The notes under the pieces: generated by a model | The model's database searches: none | What the model saw: only the letters and a program-made list of their open reading frames with translations | What the model was told of the DNA's origin: nothing | Shown: in pieces, positions 1-11,049 of the stretch | How positions within the stretch are numbered: the stretch's first letter is position 1 | Layout of the letters: every line of letters starts with the position of its first letter | Assembly: GCA_037954665.1 (NCBI GenBank) | Contig: JBBMOL010000023.1 | Span: forward strand, 3,038,001-3,102,000 | Reading direction: 5' to 3' | Length of the DNA: 64,000 bases | Source: Laguncularia racemosa | Taxonomy: Eukaryota > Streptophyta > Magnoliopsida > Myrtales > Combretaceae | Position numbers and translations under genes: made by a program

Positions 1-381
1 TTCCCAAAACCTATTTGAACGATCAATTTAGTGCCGATTCTTTAGAAGCTTGTGATTCCTAAACTTGTTTAAATGTTCAGTTGAATGTTAATCCTTTCCA
101 TAAAGCTTGTGATTCGATCAATTTAATTGCAAATGGCGCATATAGGGAAGCCACCGTACAGAATAGACCAAATTAATAGAATCAAAAGATATTTTGGCAC
201 TTAATTCGATGTCATGAAATGTTATCTAAAAGGTATGACACTAAGTTGCAGATGTTGCGGAGATAACATTAGGGGAGTTGATCTGGAATTTGAATCTGTA
301 TACCATATTGATTATGAGTTGATGTAAAAAAGAATTAAAGGGTTTAAATGCACATTACTAAGCCGTACCTTTGCTTGACAG
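1..381 (+). other. Upstream/intron-like sequence of the calmodulin-binding gene
   Basis: The reading frame of the downstream gene is closed by a TGA at 376-378. The pyrimidine-rich stretch ending in CAG at 379-381 looks like a 3' splice site. I therefore read this stretch as intron, with the first coding exon(s) lying here unrecognised or beyond the left edge. A short ATG frame at 133 runs only about 17 codons and does not resemble a known N terminus. Confidence 0.4.
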
Positions 382-3300
382 AGATCACTGAGACCATTAA
401 CCAGGAGAACTAGTCTTAAATTGGCCAAGGGTGGTATCACAAGAATGTCTAGTTCAAAGTGGAGAAGGCCATCCATGAGAAAAAACTCTGCAGGAATTGA
501 GCACAGGGTGAAGTTGAAGAAATTGCAATCGATCAAGTTTGCTACTCTTGAGAGCTCGAGATCGTTTAGAAGGACTTTGCGGTATCCTGATCCTCGAAGT
601 TTACCAAATGAGATGGATGCATCGCCAAATTATCTGAAGGCAACAAGGTCTTCTGGTGTCCGGAATGCAGGTTCCCGACCAAGTACTGGTAATTCAACAT
701 CTAGCTTTAGCAGTAAGGATGGAAGCGGAAGAGTCTTGAGCAACCCAAAGGTGAAATCAGCTTCTTCTAGTTATAAAGCTTTGGTGCGAACTCCTTCTCT
801 TAGACCTGTGAGGATTTTGACAAAAATGGCCAGCATAAAGACCAAAAGGGCTTCTAGAATTCATCCAGAAATTCCTGTGGAAACAAGCATTCATCGAGCA
901 ACCTGTTCTTCAGCTATTAAAGATTCCAAATTTAATCATCAGGTGGAGATACAACCAGGAGTTGATGTGTCTAAGAGGATTTCATCAATGAAAGTATGTC
1001 CATACTCTTACTGTTCTCTCCATGGTCATCACCACTCTACTCCACCTAAACTGAAGCGAATAAAATCAGCAAGAAAACGCACAGCGTCCCAGGGAAGAAA
1101 GACTCTAGATGGTCAATCACCTCGCAATGTAAAGAAGTCTTCTAGCCTGGTGAGAAAATATGAAGGCATCTCTGATGGAGATTCTGGAGGGATAGAAATG
1201 CCAAATGCGAGCAGGAAAAGCACTCAAACCATTCCAGAAATTCCTGTGGATATTAACACAAGGCAAAAGGTGGATAAAAGTGCTGATCCTAATGAAGATA
1301 AAACGAATGATGCCTCCATTGCATCATTTGAGTCGTCCACAGATGAACAACACAACTCAGTAACATTTCCAGCACAAGAGGAGGTACATACCGAACCATC
1401 TCGCATTTCTGAATCGATGAATTTTGGCAAGATTGAAATGGAAAGTGTCGCAATCAAATGTGACAATGGAGGCAAGTTTAATAGTGATGAAAATGATGTG
1501 GGAGGGGAAGCTCTTGACCTGGCAGAACCAGCAGATCGCAATTTAGATCTTGAGAGTTCTCTAAAGAGGGATGATGTTACAAGCACTTACCATCAGAAAA
1601 TCTCGGGGGATGTTGAGATTGTTGGAGTAGAAACTCTGGGACTCGATTCAGAACATGGGCTCAGTGTCTCTGCACCAAAAAGTGACACGATGAAAGACAA
1701 AGAAGGGTCATTAGCAGATGCAAGCCAAATCCCCCCAAAACAATTTCGCAGCTCTGAAGAAGAACCAACTTCAGCAAGTAAAGAAGCAGAAAGAACTCCA
1801 AAATCTTTAAGCAGAGAGACAGAGCCTAACAGTCCTGCAGATCATGTACTAAAAATGCCATTTGGAGGACGGAAGTACAATGGATTGTGGTACCTAATAT
1901 ATCAGCACATGGTATCTGATGTAGCTGCAAATGGACAAGCACTTTCACCTTCCGCTCGCAGCACTGAGGAAGAACAAGTCGAAGTTGAAAAGAGGTTAGC
2001 TGAAGTGGATAACAAAGACAGCTCTGAAAAAATTTCAGAAAGAGAGTTGGATTCGACTGGAGCTGATGATGGAGCTAATCAGGAGACTAAGCTGTGCCAA
2101 TCTGATGCAATCAAATTGCTACAAGAAGCAATAAACAAAATTTTGCTTTCAAGGAGCCCAAGCCACTCATCATACAGTAAATCAAGTGCTCAAGATATGC
2201 TTCCAAAGGAGAAGCTCAGTCAAAAGAATGTAAATGAAGGTTTGATGGAATCACAGATCAATACTTCCATGGATGAAAAAAGTATGGAAACAAATGCTGA
2301 TCAAAACCAATCCAAAAACGATAATATGCCTCTCATCAAAGATGATACAGCAGCACAACCTGTAAACAAGTCGACCCAGCAAAAATCTAAGAGATGGAGC
2401 AATGTGAAGAAAATAATACTTCAAAGGAGATTCATCAAGGCATTGGAGAAGATGAGGAGCTTCAATCCTAGAATCCCTCGACAGGTATCCTCAGAGTTTG
2501 CCTCAGAAGGAGAGAAGGTTAGTTTGAGACGTCAATCTATAGAGGAAAGGAAAAATTCAGAAGAGTGGATGCTTGATCATGCTCTTCAGCAGGTTGTCTC
2601 TAAACTTGATCCTGAACAGAAAACAAAAGTGGCTCTCCTAGTTGAAGCATTTGAAAGAGTTGCTCCAGGATCTGGAGGTGAACCTCAGGCGAGCCCAAAG
2701 GTAAAATACTCACCTAAGATAAATGACATGCAAACCAGCAAAATCCACTCGAAGGATCTCGAAGATAGAGAGATTGGAAGTAGAAATCTGTCTGATATTT
2801 CCCTTGAAGAGGTACCAGGAGATCTTTCAGCCCAAAGAAGCAAGCCAGTTACAGGAGAATGGCAGTGTCCATTGTACTATGGAGTGTTGAAAGAATCAAG
2901 TTCAGTTTGCCACATCGTTGAGGATTCCAGCCAACTCGCATTTGAGGATGTTCAAGGAGATCAGAAGGTGAAAGAACTTAAGGCCTCAAATCCTGAAACC
3001 ATAAATTCTAGTGATCAGCAAAAATCTGCAAATAGTTCAAAGTCACTTGAGGCTGGGATCCTCGTAGATCTGAAGCAATCCATGAGTGTAGACGGTCCTG
3101 CAAGCAAAACTGTTGTTGAAGTTGCAGCTGATGGACAATCTCAAGAAGTCCATATCCAAAGCTCAGATTTACTGCAAGATTACCCTGAAGCTGTTTCACA
3201 TAGTAAAAACATTGAGACTTACAGTTTGACTGAAGAAACAGCTAAAGGTTTTGATACATTGAAGAGTGGCTCACCAGAGGCCTCTTTACCTGATGCATAT

Positions 3301-4293
3301 ATGGAAGCCAAATCAGAGTTGGAATATATAGGGGAAGTAGAGTCAACAAAGTTGGAGGAAGAAAATGAAAATAAGCATGTCGGGAGAGACAAACAAAAGC
3401 CTGAGAGCGAAGCCTCCCAAGGACCTTCTCCAGCTGAGGAAAGCGTGATTACTGCAGATGCAGGAGACGAACCACAGTTGGAGAACAAGAGATATAAAAG
3501 GTTATGGTTCTTGATATATAAGCACATGGTAACCGGTCTCACTGCAGAAAATGGAGGGAAACCACTTTCTGAAGAAGAGGAAGACAGTGAGAAGAAGATA
3601 AACATTCAAGGAAATCAGCCTGCATCCGGAATAGATGATACATATATGAACCAGAATACAGATGATGACAGTGTAAAGCTCAGGGGGATTGAAGCCATCA
3701 AGCTTGTCCAAGAAGCAATTGATCAGATTCCCCTTCCAGAAGCCAATGATGGCTCACCAAAGGGTCTACTCTCAGCAAACAAGAATTCTGAAGAGGATCC
3801 TGTAGAGATGAGTCATGTTAAATGTGGAAAATCAGTGACTCCTCAGACTGCCTTCAATGAGGATAGCTGCATTGACAAAGTCAATGAACGTGACAGAGGA
3901 TCTGAGCCAGAAGCAAAACTTGAATCAAAAGACGTCTCCAGTCCCGAGGATGATGGAGCAAAATCAAAGGATACAGACAAGTCCAAGGATAGATCAACAA
4001 AGAATTGGAGCAACTTGAAAAAGGTGATTCTCCTTAAGAGATTTGTTAAGGCACTGGAGAAGGTCAGAAAGATTAATCCTCGGGAGCCAAGGATTCTACC
4101 TTTGGAACCTAACCAAGAGCCAGAAAAGGTGAATCTAAAGCATCAAGACATGGATGATAGGAAAAATGCAGAGGAATGGATGCTGGATTATGCACTTAGG
4201 CAGGTTGTTTCAAGGCTTACTCCGGAAAGGAAAAGAAAAGTTCAGTTACTAGTAGAAGCTTTTGAAACCGTTATTCCCCCTGTAGGGAATTAA
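382..4293 (+). CDS. Plant calmodulin-binding protein (PICBP-like), large last coding exon, 5' end probably incomplete
   Basis: This is one long open frame of about 1,300 codons ending in TAA at 4291-4293. It encodes a very hydrophilic Ser/Glu/Lys-rich protein with two copies of the plant calmodulin-binding domain. The first copy lies at about 2383-2680 and the second at about 4003-4284. Each has a basic amphipathic stretch (WSN-KK-I-RF-KALEK-R-NPR-PR) followed by EEWMLD-AL-QVVS-L and LLVEAFE at the end. A Cys/His-rich motif (CPYSYCSLHGHHH) near 997-1035 is typical of this family. Each calmodulin-binding copy is preceded by an LW-LIY-HMV block (about 1885 and 3500) and an AIKL-QEAI block, so the C-terminal two thirds is an internal duplication. 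Family members bind calmodulin and some are pathogen-induced; the exact role here is unknown. The first in-frame ATG is at 445, but the frame is open back to a likely splice acceptor at 379-381, so an upstream exon is likely. No break is seen. Confidence 0.85.
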   Translation, partial: RSLRPLTRRTSLKLAKGGITRMSSSKWRRPSMRKNSAGIEHRVKLKKLQSIKFATLESSRSFRRTLRYPDPRSLPNEMDASPNYLKATRSSGVRNAGSRPSTGNSTSSFSSKDGSGRVLSNPKVKSASSSYKALVRTPSLRPVRILTKMASIKTKRASRIHPEIPVETSIHRATCSSAIKDSKFNHQVEIQPGVDVSKRISSMKVCPYSYCSLHGHHHSTPPKLKRIKSARKRTASQGRKTLDGQSPRNVKKSSSLVRKYEGISDGDSGGIEMPNASRKSTQTIPEIPVDINTRQKVDKSADPNEDKTNDASIASFESSTDEQHNSVTFPAQEEVHTEPSRISESMNFGKIEMESVAIKCDNGGKFNSDENDVGGEALDLAEPADRNLDLESSLKRDDVTSTYHQKISGDVEIVGVETLGLDSEHGLSVSAPKSDTMKDKEGSLADASQIPPKQFRSSEEEPTSASKEAERTPKSLSRETEPNSPADHVLKMPFGGRKYNGLWYLIYQHMVSDVAANGQALSPSARSTEEEQVEVEKRLAEVDNKDSSEKISERELDSTGADDGANQETKLCQSDAIKLLQEAINKILLSRSPSHSSYSKSSAQDMLPKEKLSQKNVNEGLMESQINTSMDEKSMETNADQNQSKNDNMPLIKDDTAAQPVNKSTQQKSKRWSNVKKIILQRRFIKALEKMRSFNPRIPRQVSSEFASEGEKVSLRRQSIEERKNSEEWMLDHALQQVVSKLDPEQKTKVALLVEAFERVAPGSGGEPQASPKVKYSPKINDMQTSKIHSKDLEDREIGSRNLSDISLEEVPGDLSAQRSKPVTGEWQCPLYYGVLKESSSVCHIVEDSSQLAFEDVQGDQKVKELKASNPETINSSDQQKSANSSKSLEAGILVDLKQSMSVDGPASKTVVEVAADGQSQEVHIQSSDLLQDYPEAVSHSKNIETYSLTEETAKGFDTLKSGSPEASLPDAYMEAKSELEYIGEVESTKLEEENENKHVGRDKQKPESEASQGPSPAEESVITADAGDEPQLENKRYKRLWFLIYKHMVTGLTAENGGKPLSEEEEDSEKKINIQGNQPASGIDDTYMNQNTDDDSVKLRGIEAIKLVQEAIDQIPLPEANDGSPKGLLSANKNSEEDPVEMSHVKCGKSVTPQTAFNEDSCIDKVNERDRGSEPEAKLESKDVSSPEDDGAKSKDTDKSKDRSTKNWSNLKKVILLKRFVKALEKVRKINPREPRILPLEPNQEPEKVNLKHQDMDDRKNAEEWMLDYALRQVVSRLTPERKRKVQLLVEAFETVIPPVGN

Positions 4294-4349
4294 CCTCGCC
4301 AGAATTCAGGCAACATATACACATTATTCAGTCAGAAGTTATGGAGAAG

Positions 4350-4563
4350 GTAAGAACAAAGCCTTTCCTTGCATTATATACTCTGAACAAGCAGGTGCTT
4401 AAATTTGAGCACATTGTCAAGTTTGTCAAAGTATGTGACTCTCTGATGAATTAAGATTACATGACCAGGATTATGACATAATAGAATTGGTCTAGAATTT
4501 ATTTCATGAGTAATCTTTTTATGGTTACATGGTCTCTACTTTTCATTGCATGAAATTTTGCAG
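4350..4563 (+). other. Probable intron in the 3' UTR of the calmodulin-binding gene
   Basis: Downstream of the stop codon, AAG|GTAAGA at 4347-4355 is a strong donor and TTTTGCAG|GAAAG ending at 4563 is a strong acceptor. They enclose a 214-bp T-rich segment. The donor lies 57 bp past the stop codon. The intron is inferred from splice signals only. Confidence 0.5.
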
Positions 4564-5400
4564 GAAAGAGGCAGCAGCTAAGTACAGGAGTTGAATAGGC
4601 CAAATAGGTATCTTGTTTCATCTACCATCTATTCCTGTCAGTTAGATACCAAAGAGAATTAGGAGGTCCATAGAGTGGAAGCTCCTAGTCCTAGGGGTAT
4701 ATACTTTTTGCGTTGTCCTAGCTGTGGATTTTCTCGTTTGTAGCACATTAAGGTCTTATTACTCCATATGTAGTTCCATGTGATTTTGATTCTTACATTC
4801 AATTGTTGTGAATAGATGAGTGTATGTAGAGAAAAAGAGGAAAGTGGTGTATTGCATCAGAAAGCTTTTCATGTACTGAGATTTTGATATGATTTCTTGT
4901 ATGAATAATGACAGTCTTGCTGTTGAGAATTCAGAGTAATCACGATTAATACACCAGGAAGAGTTGGTACTAATTGAGATGGTGATGAAAGAGAAGTTTG
5001 AGAAACATAATTACATTCATGAATCAATATAAATTAGTGAGTCAATGTAAGGGAAGAATCAATTCAAGAAACAGAGAATTCAGACTTCAAAGTGACCCAA
5101 GGCGTATGATGCATAATGGAGGTATACTTGTTTCACGGAAAACGTTTTTCTGGATTTTTTTTTTATTTTCATTTGATATAATTAAAAATTTAAAATTATG
5201 AAATATTAGCATAATAATCATTAGAAATTATAGATGCTAGTGTCTTTTGGTAGTAAGCATCATTGGAAAGCCACATAGTGACGAATCACTAATTTAATAA
5301 TCATAGAAAGTGATAATATCATGTTTAGTCGGGTAGAATAACCTGGAATGGATGAAATGGAATCAAAATGGAATGATCAATGTATTTCTATATTTGGAAA
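4564..5400. other. 3' flank of the calmodulin-binding gene, no further gene seen
   Basis: The beginning is probably the rest of the 3' UTR. The remainder is AT-rich intergenic DNA. A 67-codon frame at 4998-5201 has no recognisable features. Confidence 0.4.
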
Positions 5401-5965
5401 CATTAGTGCCTCTAACTTGTGGATATATATATATATATACTTAAATTATAAATATATATGTTGTAATATATAAATATTTATATATCACAATGGATGTATA
5501 ATTTATTTACGTATGTTATATATATTTGTTATTTACATATATGTAAATAAATAACAATATACATTTACAAAATAAAGGAAGACAAATAATAACCTTACAA
5601 AGACAAGACAATATATTCGATTAGTTGTAAATGACCTCAACATATATATATATATATATACGTGTATGTTTATATATATTTTTTGTAAATATGTATATAC
5701 CATATGCAATGATTGTATAATGTATATATTATACATATATATATTTTAATGTGTTATATATACATATATAATCTATATATCTATTACAAATATATGATGC
5801 ATACATATTTGTTATATATATTGACATTTTATATATGCATAACGGTATTCATGTACAAATGTTATAAATAGCAAATGTAACAACAAACATATGATGTATA
5901 TACATATATTGGCATTTTTATATGTTTGTTATGTATATATATATATATATATGTAGCAAATGTAA
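5400..5965. repeat. AT-rich low-complexity tract with TA dinucleotide runs
   Basis: Multiple (TA)n runs and ATATGTATATAC-like degenerate repeats are seen, for example at 5420-5440, 5643-5662 and 5934-5952. No coding potential. Confidence 0.8.
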
Positions 5966-7833
5966 CAAATATATTATAAAATACCAAAAAATAAGAAAAA
6001 AATAAGTTTTATTTAACGGGACATTGATGTAATATTGTGATTATACATGAGGCAATATGGGTTTTTTAACTCTAAACTATATAAGCCCTTATAAAACCTT
6101 ATTGTTCTCTTTTCTTAACTTTGCTCCTCCCTGCAAATAATGCTCAAATACGTGATCTGAAAGTTCTTACTGATTAATTCAATATGTAGAATCCACGAGG
6201 TAAGTGTTAATCTAAATTGGATTGCGGTATGCCCTCCTATGTTAATAAGTGTTTGACTTAAGGATAAATTTACGTTACAGTTCGGACATAATTAGGGTAA
6301 GTAGATTTAGGGGTGTGGGTGATTGAAGCAACTTTGGAATTGATTGAGCGATTCAATCAAGTAAGTTGATCTTTTTACACTAAGCTTTATGAATTAAAAA
6401 ACTTTCTATATTGGATTAGAAGTAAGGATGAGATAGGTGAGGATTAGCTTGGGAAAGGGGATGAATTATGTAGAAATCGAGCCTTTTGTGAGATTTAGAG
6501 GGGTATATGGCCAAGGTACACGGTCGTGTACTTTCCTATGATGAAAATAAGAGCAAATTGTAAAAAAATGGTATATGGCAAGGTACATGCCCATGTTGAC
6601 GTACACGACTAAGTACACATTGGGTGTATCAAAAGGTCTTGACACACATAAAGGTACACAGCCATGCACATGGTTATGTTCCTACTTGTGCACCTATACA
6701 CCGCCACATACGTGACTGTGTTATGTTGTAACACGTACAAAATGATTTTTCTTCCCTATTTCTTGAATTTTATGAAATTCAAAACCCTTTTTTCACTAAA
6801 TTAAGTCATTAGAAAGGGAAATCATTAAATTACAAACTAGTTGAACCTACATTGGCCTGCAAGTTAGTGCTAAGTTAGTTCTTTGTGTATAATAGGTTAT
6901 ACTCAAGTTTACAGTTGTTATTCTAGTGACCTTAAAATAGTTTCTTCAAGTATGTAACTACCCTGTTTGTGGTTTGTGTTTGGTAGCACAGAATTAAAAT
7001 GTAATTAAATGATATTTGATCAAGAATTGGTTGTTGCTTATGCTTGGCTCTATTTAGGGCTGGTAGTGGCAGATGGCACCCTAATGATCTTTATGTGACG
7101 TTGTCTCTAGTGGAGTCGCACATTAAAATGATCTAGGTAGGGTTTATGATGACTCATAAGAGTTGGGGTTGATAGTAGCAATTCCCAACACTATAATATC
7201 GGGATCGGAAGTAGCAGTATCCTAAGTGTATAAGATTATATATATTAATAAAACTTTTAATGACTACGGTGTGCGGAGTTATAATAACTCCTATGTTGTT
7301 TGGTGGATTTAAGTTAAAGATAATAAAATTATTGGATGTTTTCTGTTTGCATTTGAATGTATGTGAATCTTGTTTGTGTATGTCATGTGCATGTGCTTAT
7401 GGGTAGCATGTACTGGGCATTAGCTCAATCCTCATGAGATTTTTTTATTTTATTTTTATTGCAGGTATAGATGATACCTCTTTGTAAGATGAGATATGGG
7501 TAGACTACGAGCAGAACAAGGAGCAAGTACAATACTATTATTATTACGAAGATTAGCGAAATTTATTTGAGAATAACTAAAAAGAATTATATTTCCTATT
7601 GAAAGATTATTGATGAAATAAAAGTAGTATAATTGTTATTTTATCGATGATAGTTAGACTTTATTTTGAGAGGAATAATAATAATGAATAATATGGAGTT
7701 TAGTCCTATTAATTGAGAATGGTTAATAGTTTGCTTGGAAGATGATGATTAACTAGGTTAAAGCGCCTTAGCGTGTTATTATTTAGTAATGGCATGTAGT
7801 GGATTGTTGCACTCCCGATTCTAGAGCGTTACA
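5953..7833 (+). mobile_element. LTR-like retrotransposon remnant (possible solo LTR), left boundary uncertain
   Basis: The segment has a TATA-type promoter (CTATATAAGCCC near 6078) with a pyrimidine-rich start downstream, TACACGGTCGTGTAC-type motifs near 6518 like those in the younger LTRs at 49.7 and 55 kb, and a right end CTAGAGCGTTACA at 7833 typical of plant Ty3/gypsy LTR ends. No coding sequence is recognisable. The flanks are TA-rich, so a target duplication cannot be decided. Confidence 0.4.
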
Positions 7834-8237
7834 TATATATTCTATATATTTGTACACAAGCATATATGTATATTGAAAAAATCGGAATAAAATTGTGATT
7901 TTGGCTTCTTAAAACCCATCCAAATTTAGGAAAAAGAATAAAACTTGAAGTTACAATATCATTTCAAGTCTCTTTCTGTGTATTAAACATAGCATAATAG
8001 AAAAGGAAAAAAATGATTTCCTTTATTAAATATGGATAGCTATGGCAAGTTCAAATTTTAAAGTTTGAATAAGAAACTAAAGAAGAGTAACAAACTCTAG
8101 GGCATGAAGTACATAGTTATTTTTAGCATATGACAAGTTACCAAGGGCCGGCTATTTTGAGTTTACTATAAAAGGAGGAGGAGGGAAGAATGAGAGGAGA
8201 GCTTGACATTGGAAATCACTTTTATCATTTTTATCTT
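7834..8237. other. Intergenic AT-rich DNA, nothing recognised
   Basis: I see no coding frame, RNA gene or clear repeat boundary here. Confidence 0.4.
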
Positions 8238-8239
8238 TA

Positions 8240-8272
8240 CTTAGTCATTAGTCATTAGTCATTAGTCATTAG
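8240..8272 (+). repeat. Short tandem repeat of TAGTCAT (7 bp, about 4 copies)
   Basis: Four consecutive TTAGTCA/TAGTCAT units are visible directly. Confidence 0.9.
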
Positions 8273-8499
8273 TATTAATCAAGTATATTACCTTCATATT
8301 GTAATTTAGCTCAAAGTCTAGTCTAAATTTGTAATTGTGTTTACAATAGAAAAGAAACAAATGTATCATTGATGTATAATAAAATGTTGCAACTATAATC
8401 ATTATTCACATACATCTTTAAAAAAAAAAATTCTAAAGTTACTTTATTAAGGTGAATATAAAGCAATCTACAATTTTAACCTTACTCAAAGACATAACA

Positions 8500-8660
8500 T
8501 TACTCCCTACCCAAAACACACACACAAGCACCACCAAAAAAAAGGAAAAAAAAAAAAACCATCTTCTTTTAGCTTTTTCTCACACATAGCACAATGCGCA
8601 CACACATACCAAAAAAAAAAAAAAAAAAAAAATCCCATAACCATTTCCTTTTAGCTTTTC
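8500..8660 (+). repeat. Duplicated CA/A-rich segment upstream of an orphan exon
   Basis: Two related copies each have a CACACACA run, an A-run of 12 or more, then CCAT-TTC-TTTTAGCTTTT. The second copy begins near 8587. They could lie in a 5' UTR or promoter of the possible exon at 8761. Confidence 0.6.
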
Positions 8661-8760
8661 CTTTTTCTTTGTCTCCGAAAATCCAACAAAGGCCCTCTAT
8701 CTACCACATTCACCATCTTCATCTCTAGATCTGAGCCACATCAAGATTATTGACTCATTC

Positions 8761-8817
8761 ATGGAGCCTTCGGATGCCAATGTCAGTAAGGATATTAAAG
8801 TAGTCGACATTATGAAG
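8761..8817 (+). CDS. Possible first coding exon of an unrecognised or truncated gene
   Basis: An ATG opens a 19-codon frame (begins MEPSDANVSKD, ends DIMK) followed immediately by a strong donor, AAG|GTGAGT, at 8815-8823. The upstream DNA is C/T-rich, as in plant 5' UTRs. I find no matching second exon downstream, where a fold-back MITE and low-complexity DNA follow. This may be a stranded exon of a gene destroyed by insertions, or chance. I do not recognise the peptide. Confidence 0.25.
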
Positions 8818-8985
8818 GTGAGTCTATGTTTTACTTTTTTATTTTTTTGTTATTTTAATCTCCTACATTACATGGGTATTTTCTCTCTTGTTAGGGTAGC
8901 GGATCAGTAAAACTTTTGATCTTTAGTTAGCTCGTTGGAATTTTTTTTATTAGGAAAATTGTAAGCAAGAGAATCAATATTTGAG

Positions 8986-9264
8986 AGTTAAAGTTTAAAT
9001 AGAGGATTGAACTTTAAAATGGTTCAAATAGAAGATTAATATTATATTAAATATTTTAAATAGGAGATCCTATTATAGTGCTATTACTGTTAGTAATATT
9101 TTTTTTTTTGTTTTAGTCACTGAATATGTTTATGAAATAGTAACGAAATCTCTATTTAAACTATTTAAAAAAATATTAATCCTTTATTTTAAGCACTTAA
9201 TATAATGTTAATCCTCTATTTTAACTATTTAAAAGTTCAATTTATTATTTAAACTTGACTTTAA
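8986..9264. mobile_element. Fold-back MITE-like element, copy 1
   Basis: The left half (TTAAAGTTTAAATAGAGGATT at 8988) and the right half (AATCCTCTATTTTAAC near 9210, ending CTTGACTTTAA) are imperfect inverted complements over about 100 bp, with a short core near 9080-9120. A related sequence occurs near 42180-42410. Confidence 0.5.
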
Positions 9265-9344
9265 ACATTTTTCTCATTTCTTATAATTTTTTCTTTCTCT
9301 ATTCTTTCAATGTAAGAAATTTCCTGTTCTCTAACCCAACACCA

Positions 9345-9377
9345 CCACCCCTCCCCCCTCCCCCCCCCCCCCCCCCC
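9345..9377 (+). repeat. Poly-C tract followed by poly-A
   Basis: An uninterrupted run of 18 C lies at 9360-9377, preceded by CCCCTCCCCCCT. The other strand has G-quadruplex potential. An apparent proline-rich frame here is an artefact of this tract. Confidence 0.9.
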
Positions 9378-10030
9378 GAAAAAAAAAAGAAAAGAAAAAG
9401 AAAACCTTACTCAAAGTCAATCACATATAAATTCGATATGCACAATCTTTGAATCCATATTTGAGCGTAAGAACATTACGTGTGTGAGCTTATAATATTA
9501 CCCATCCTTAGATGCTTTAATTTGTTTGTTAGATACCATTTTGAGTATCTTTAGAGAATTCCAAGGTCATTAAGTTTATATTTTTTTGAGTGAAAAAAAT
9601 TACTCGAAGTAGAAATATACATGTGACTGATAGCAATTTTCTAGTAATGAAAGCAAAATGAGATATAAATAATCAAAGGTGAAATCATATGTATATATGT
9701 GTGTGTGTTTTCTCAAGAGCTCCCCCTTGTAACCTCTCCCCACCTTTACCTACAAAGAAGATAGTGGAGGAGTTCCGCCACATTGGAGAAAACATTTTCT
9801 TGACTCTAATTCCCTAGAAAGTGATCCTAAACCCGCTAAAAATAATGAGAACTTATGGAAAGTTCGGTTGGTAGATTTGTTATTCTATTCTAATCTTATT
9901 TCTTATAAAATGGTTATTTTTATGTTCGTTGCATTTTGTACGACACCAACTAAAAATTTCAATTTTGTAAAATAAAGAATAACAATTTCTTTCAAAAGAC
10001 TAAGTAATAATAACTCTGACCCTAATTACC
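9378..10030. other. Intergenic DNA, nothing recognised
   Basis: AT-rich sequence with no supported coding or RNA feature. A short C-run occurs at 10038-10048. Confidence 0.4.
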
Positions 10031-10079
10031 ATTTCCGCCCCCCCCCCCTAAAATAATCTTATCATAATTATATTACCTG

Positions 10080-10790
10080 TATATTTAATATGTACATAAA
10101 TGCTTTACATATATAATATTTATATATTATACTTACACACGTTATATATACAAATACTATATACATATATGCTTATATATACATTTTATGTTATACATGT
10201 ATTAACATATATATTACACAATACATTTAAGTTATATGTACAAAATACAAGGATATGTGCAAACGTTTACAATATAATATATAAATATATATAATACTAT
10301 ATTTCCTCTATATATTAATTATAAATATATATTTATTGTGTACAAAAATACATATAATATATTAACATAACACATATAAATAAATATCCTACATATGTAG
10401 TATATACAGATGCTATACACACACATACATAATACACATATGTATAAACATCTATAATATAATATAATTTATTTCTTATGCATAATAATTATAAATATAT
10501 ATTATAACATATATATTAATTGTGTGTATCAATACATCTAACATAATGACATAAAATATATAAATAAATACCCATACATGTAATATGTACATAACGGTTA
10601 TACATATATAACATTTATATATTATACTTATGTACATTATATGTACAAACATGTATATACATATACGTTCATTTGTACATTATTCGTCTATTTACATATA
10701 TGTTATAACATACATTTATATTATAACTTTCAAGTATATATATATACACACTTACTTACATGTACATATGTATATAAAAATATATCTATT
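10080..10790. repeat. Degenerate TATA/TACATA low-complexity region
   Basis: Almost entirely TATAT, ACATA and TGTACA words. Two halves resemble each other: TTTAATATGTACATAAATGCTTTACATATATAA at 10085 and a similar phrase near 10585, suggesting an old duplication with a period of about 500 bp. Confidence 0.7.
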
Positions 10791-11049
10791 TGTCTAGATA
10801 TTACAAATTAACTATCTAAACTTTACTCAATTTTATAAATAACTACCTCATTTAGATACTACAAATAACCTTAAAAGGTTTATAAGTAGTAAATTAACAT
10901 TTCTAAACTTAAAGTTCTTAAATCTTTTTTTTTTCCCCAAAAAGAAAAGAAGCCATGCTAAAGATAGGTACCCTATGGACGCTAAGGAGGATGGGACCTT
11001 GAAATTGATTAGGGGAAGATTACATCCTTCTCAAATATGATTAGGAGTC

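Noticed and set aside
1224..1586. Antisense frames within the CaM-binding exon
   Set aside because: Shadows of the strongly supported plus-strand coding frame.
9255..9452. Proline-rich small protein
   Set aside because: Produced by the poly-C and poly-A tracts; low complexity only.
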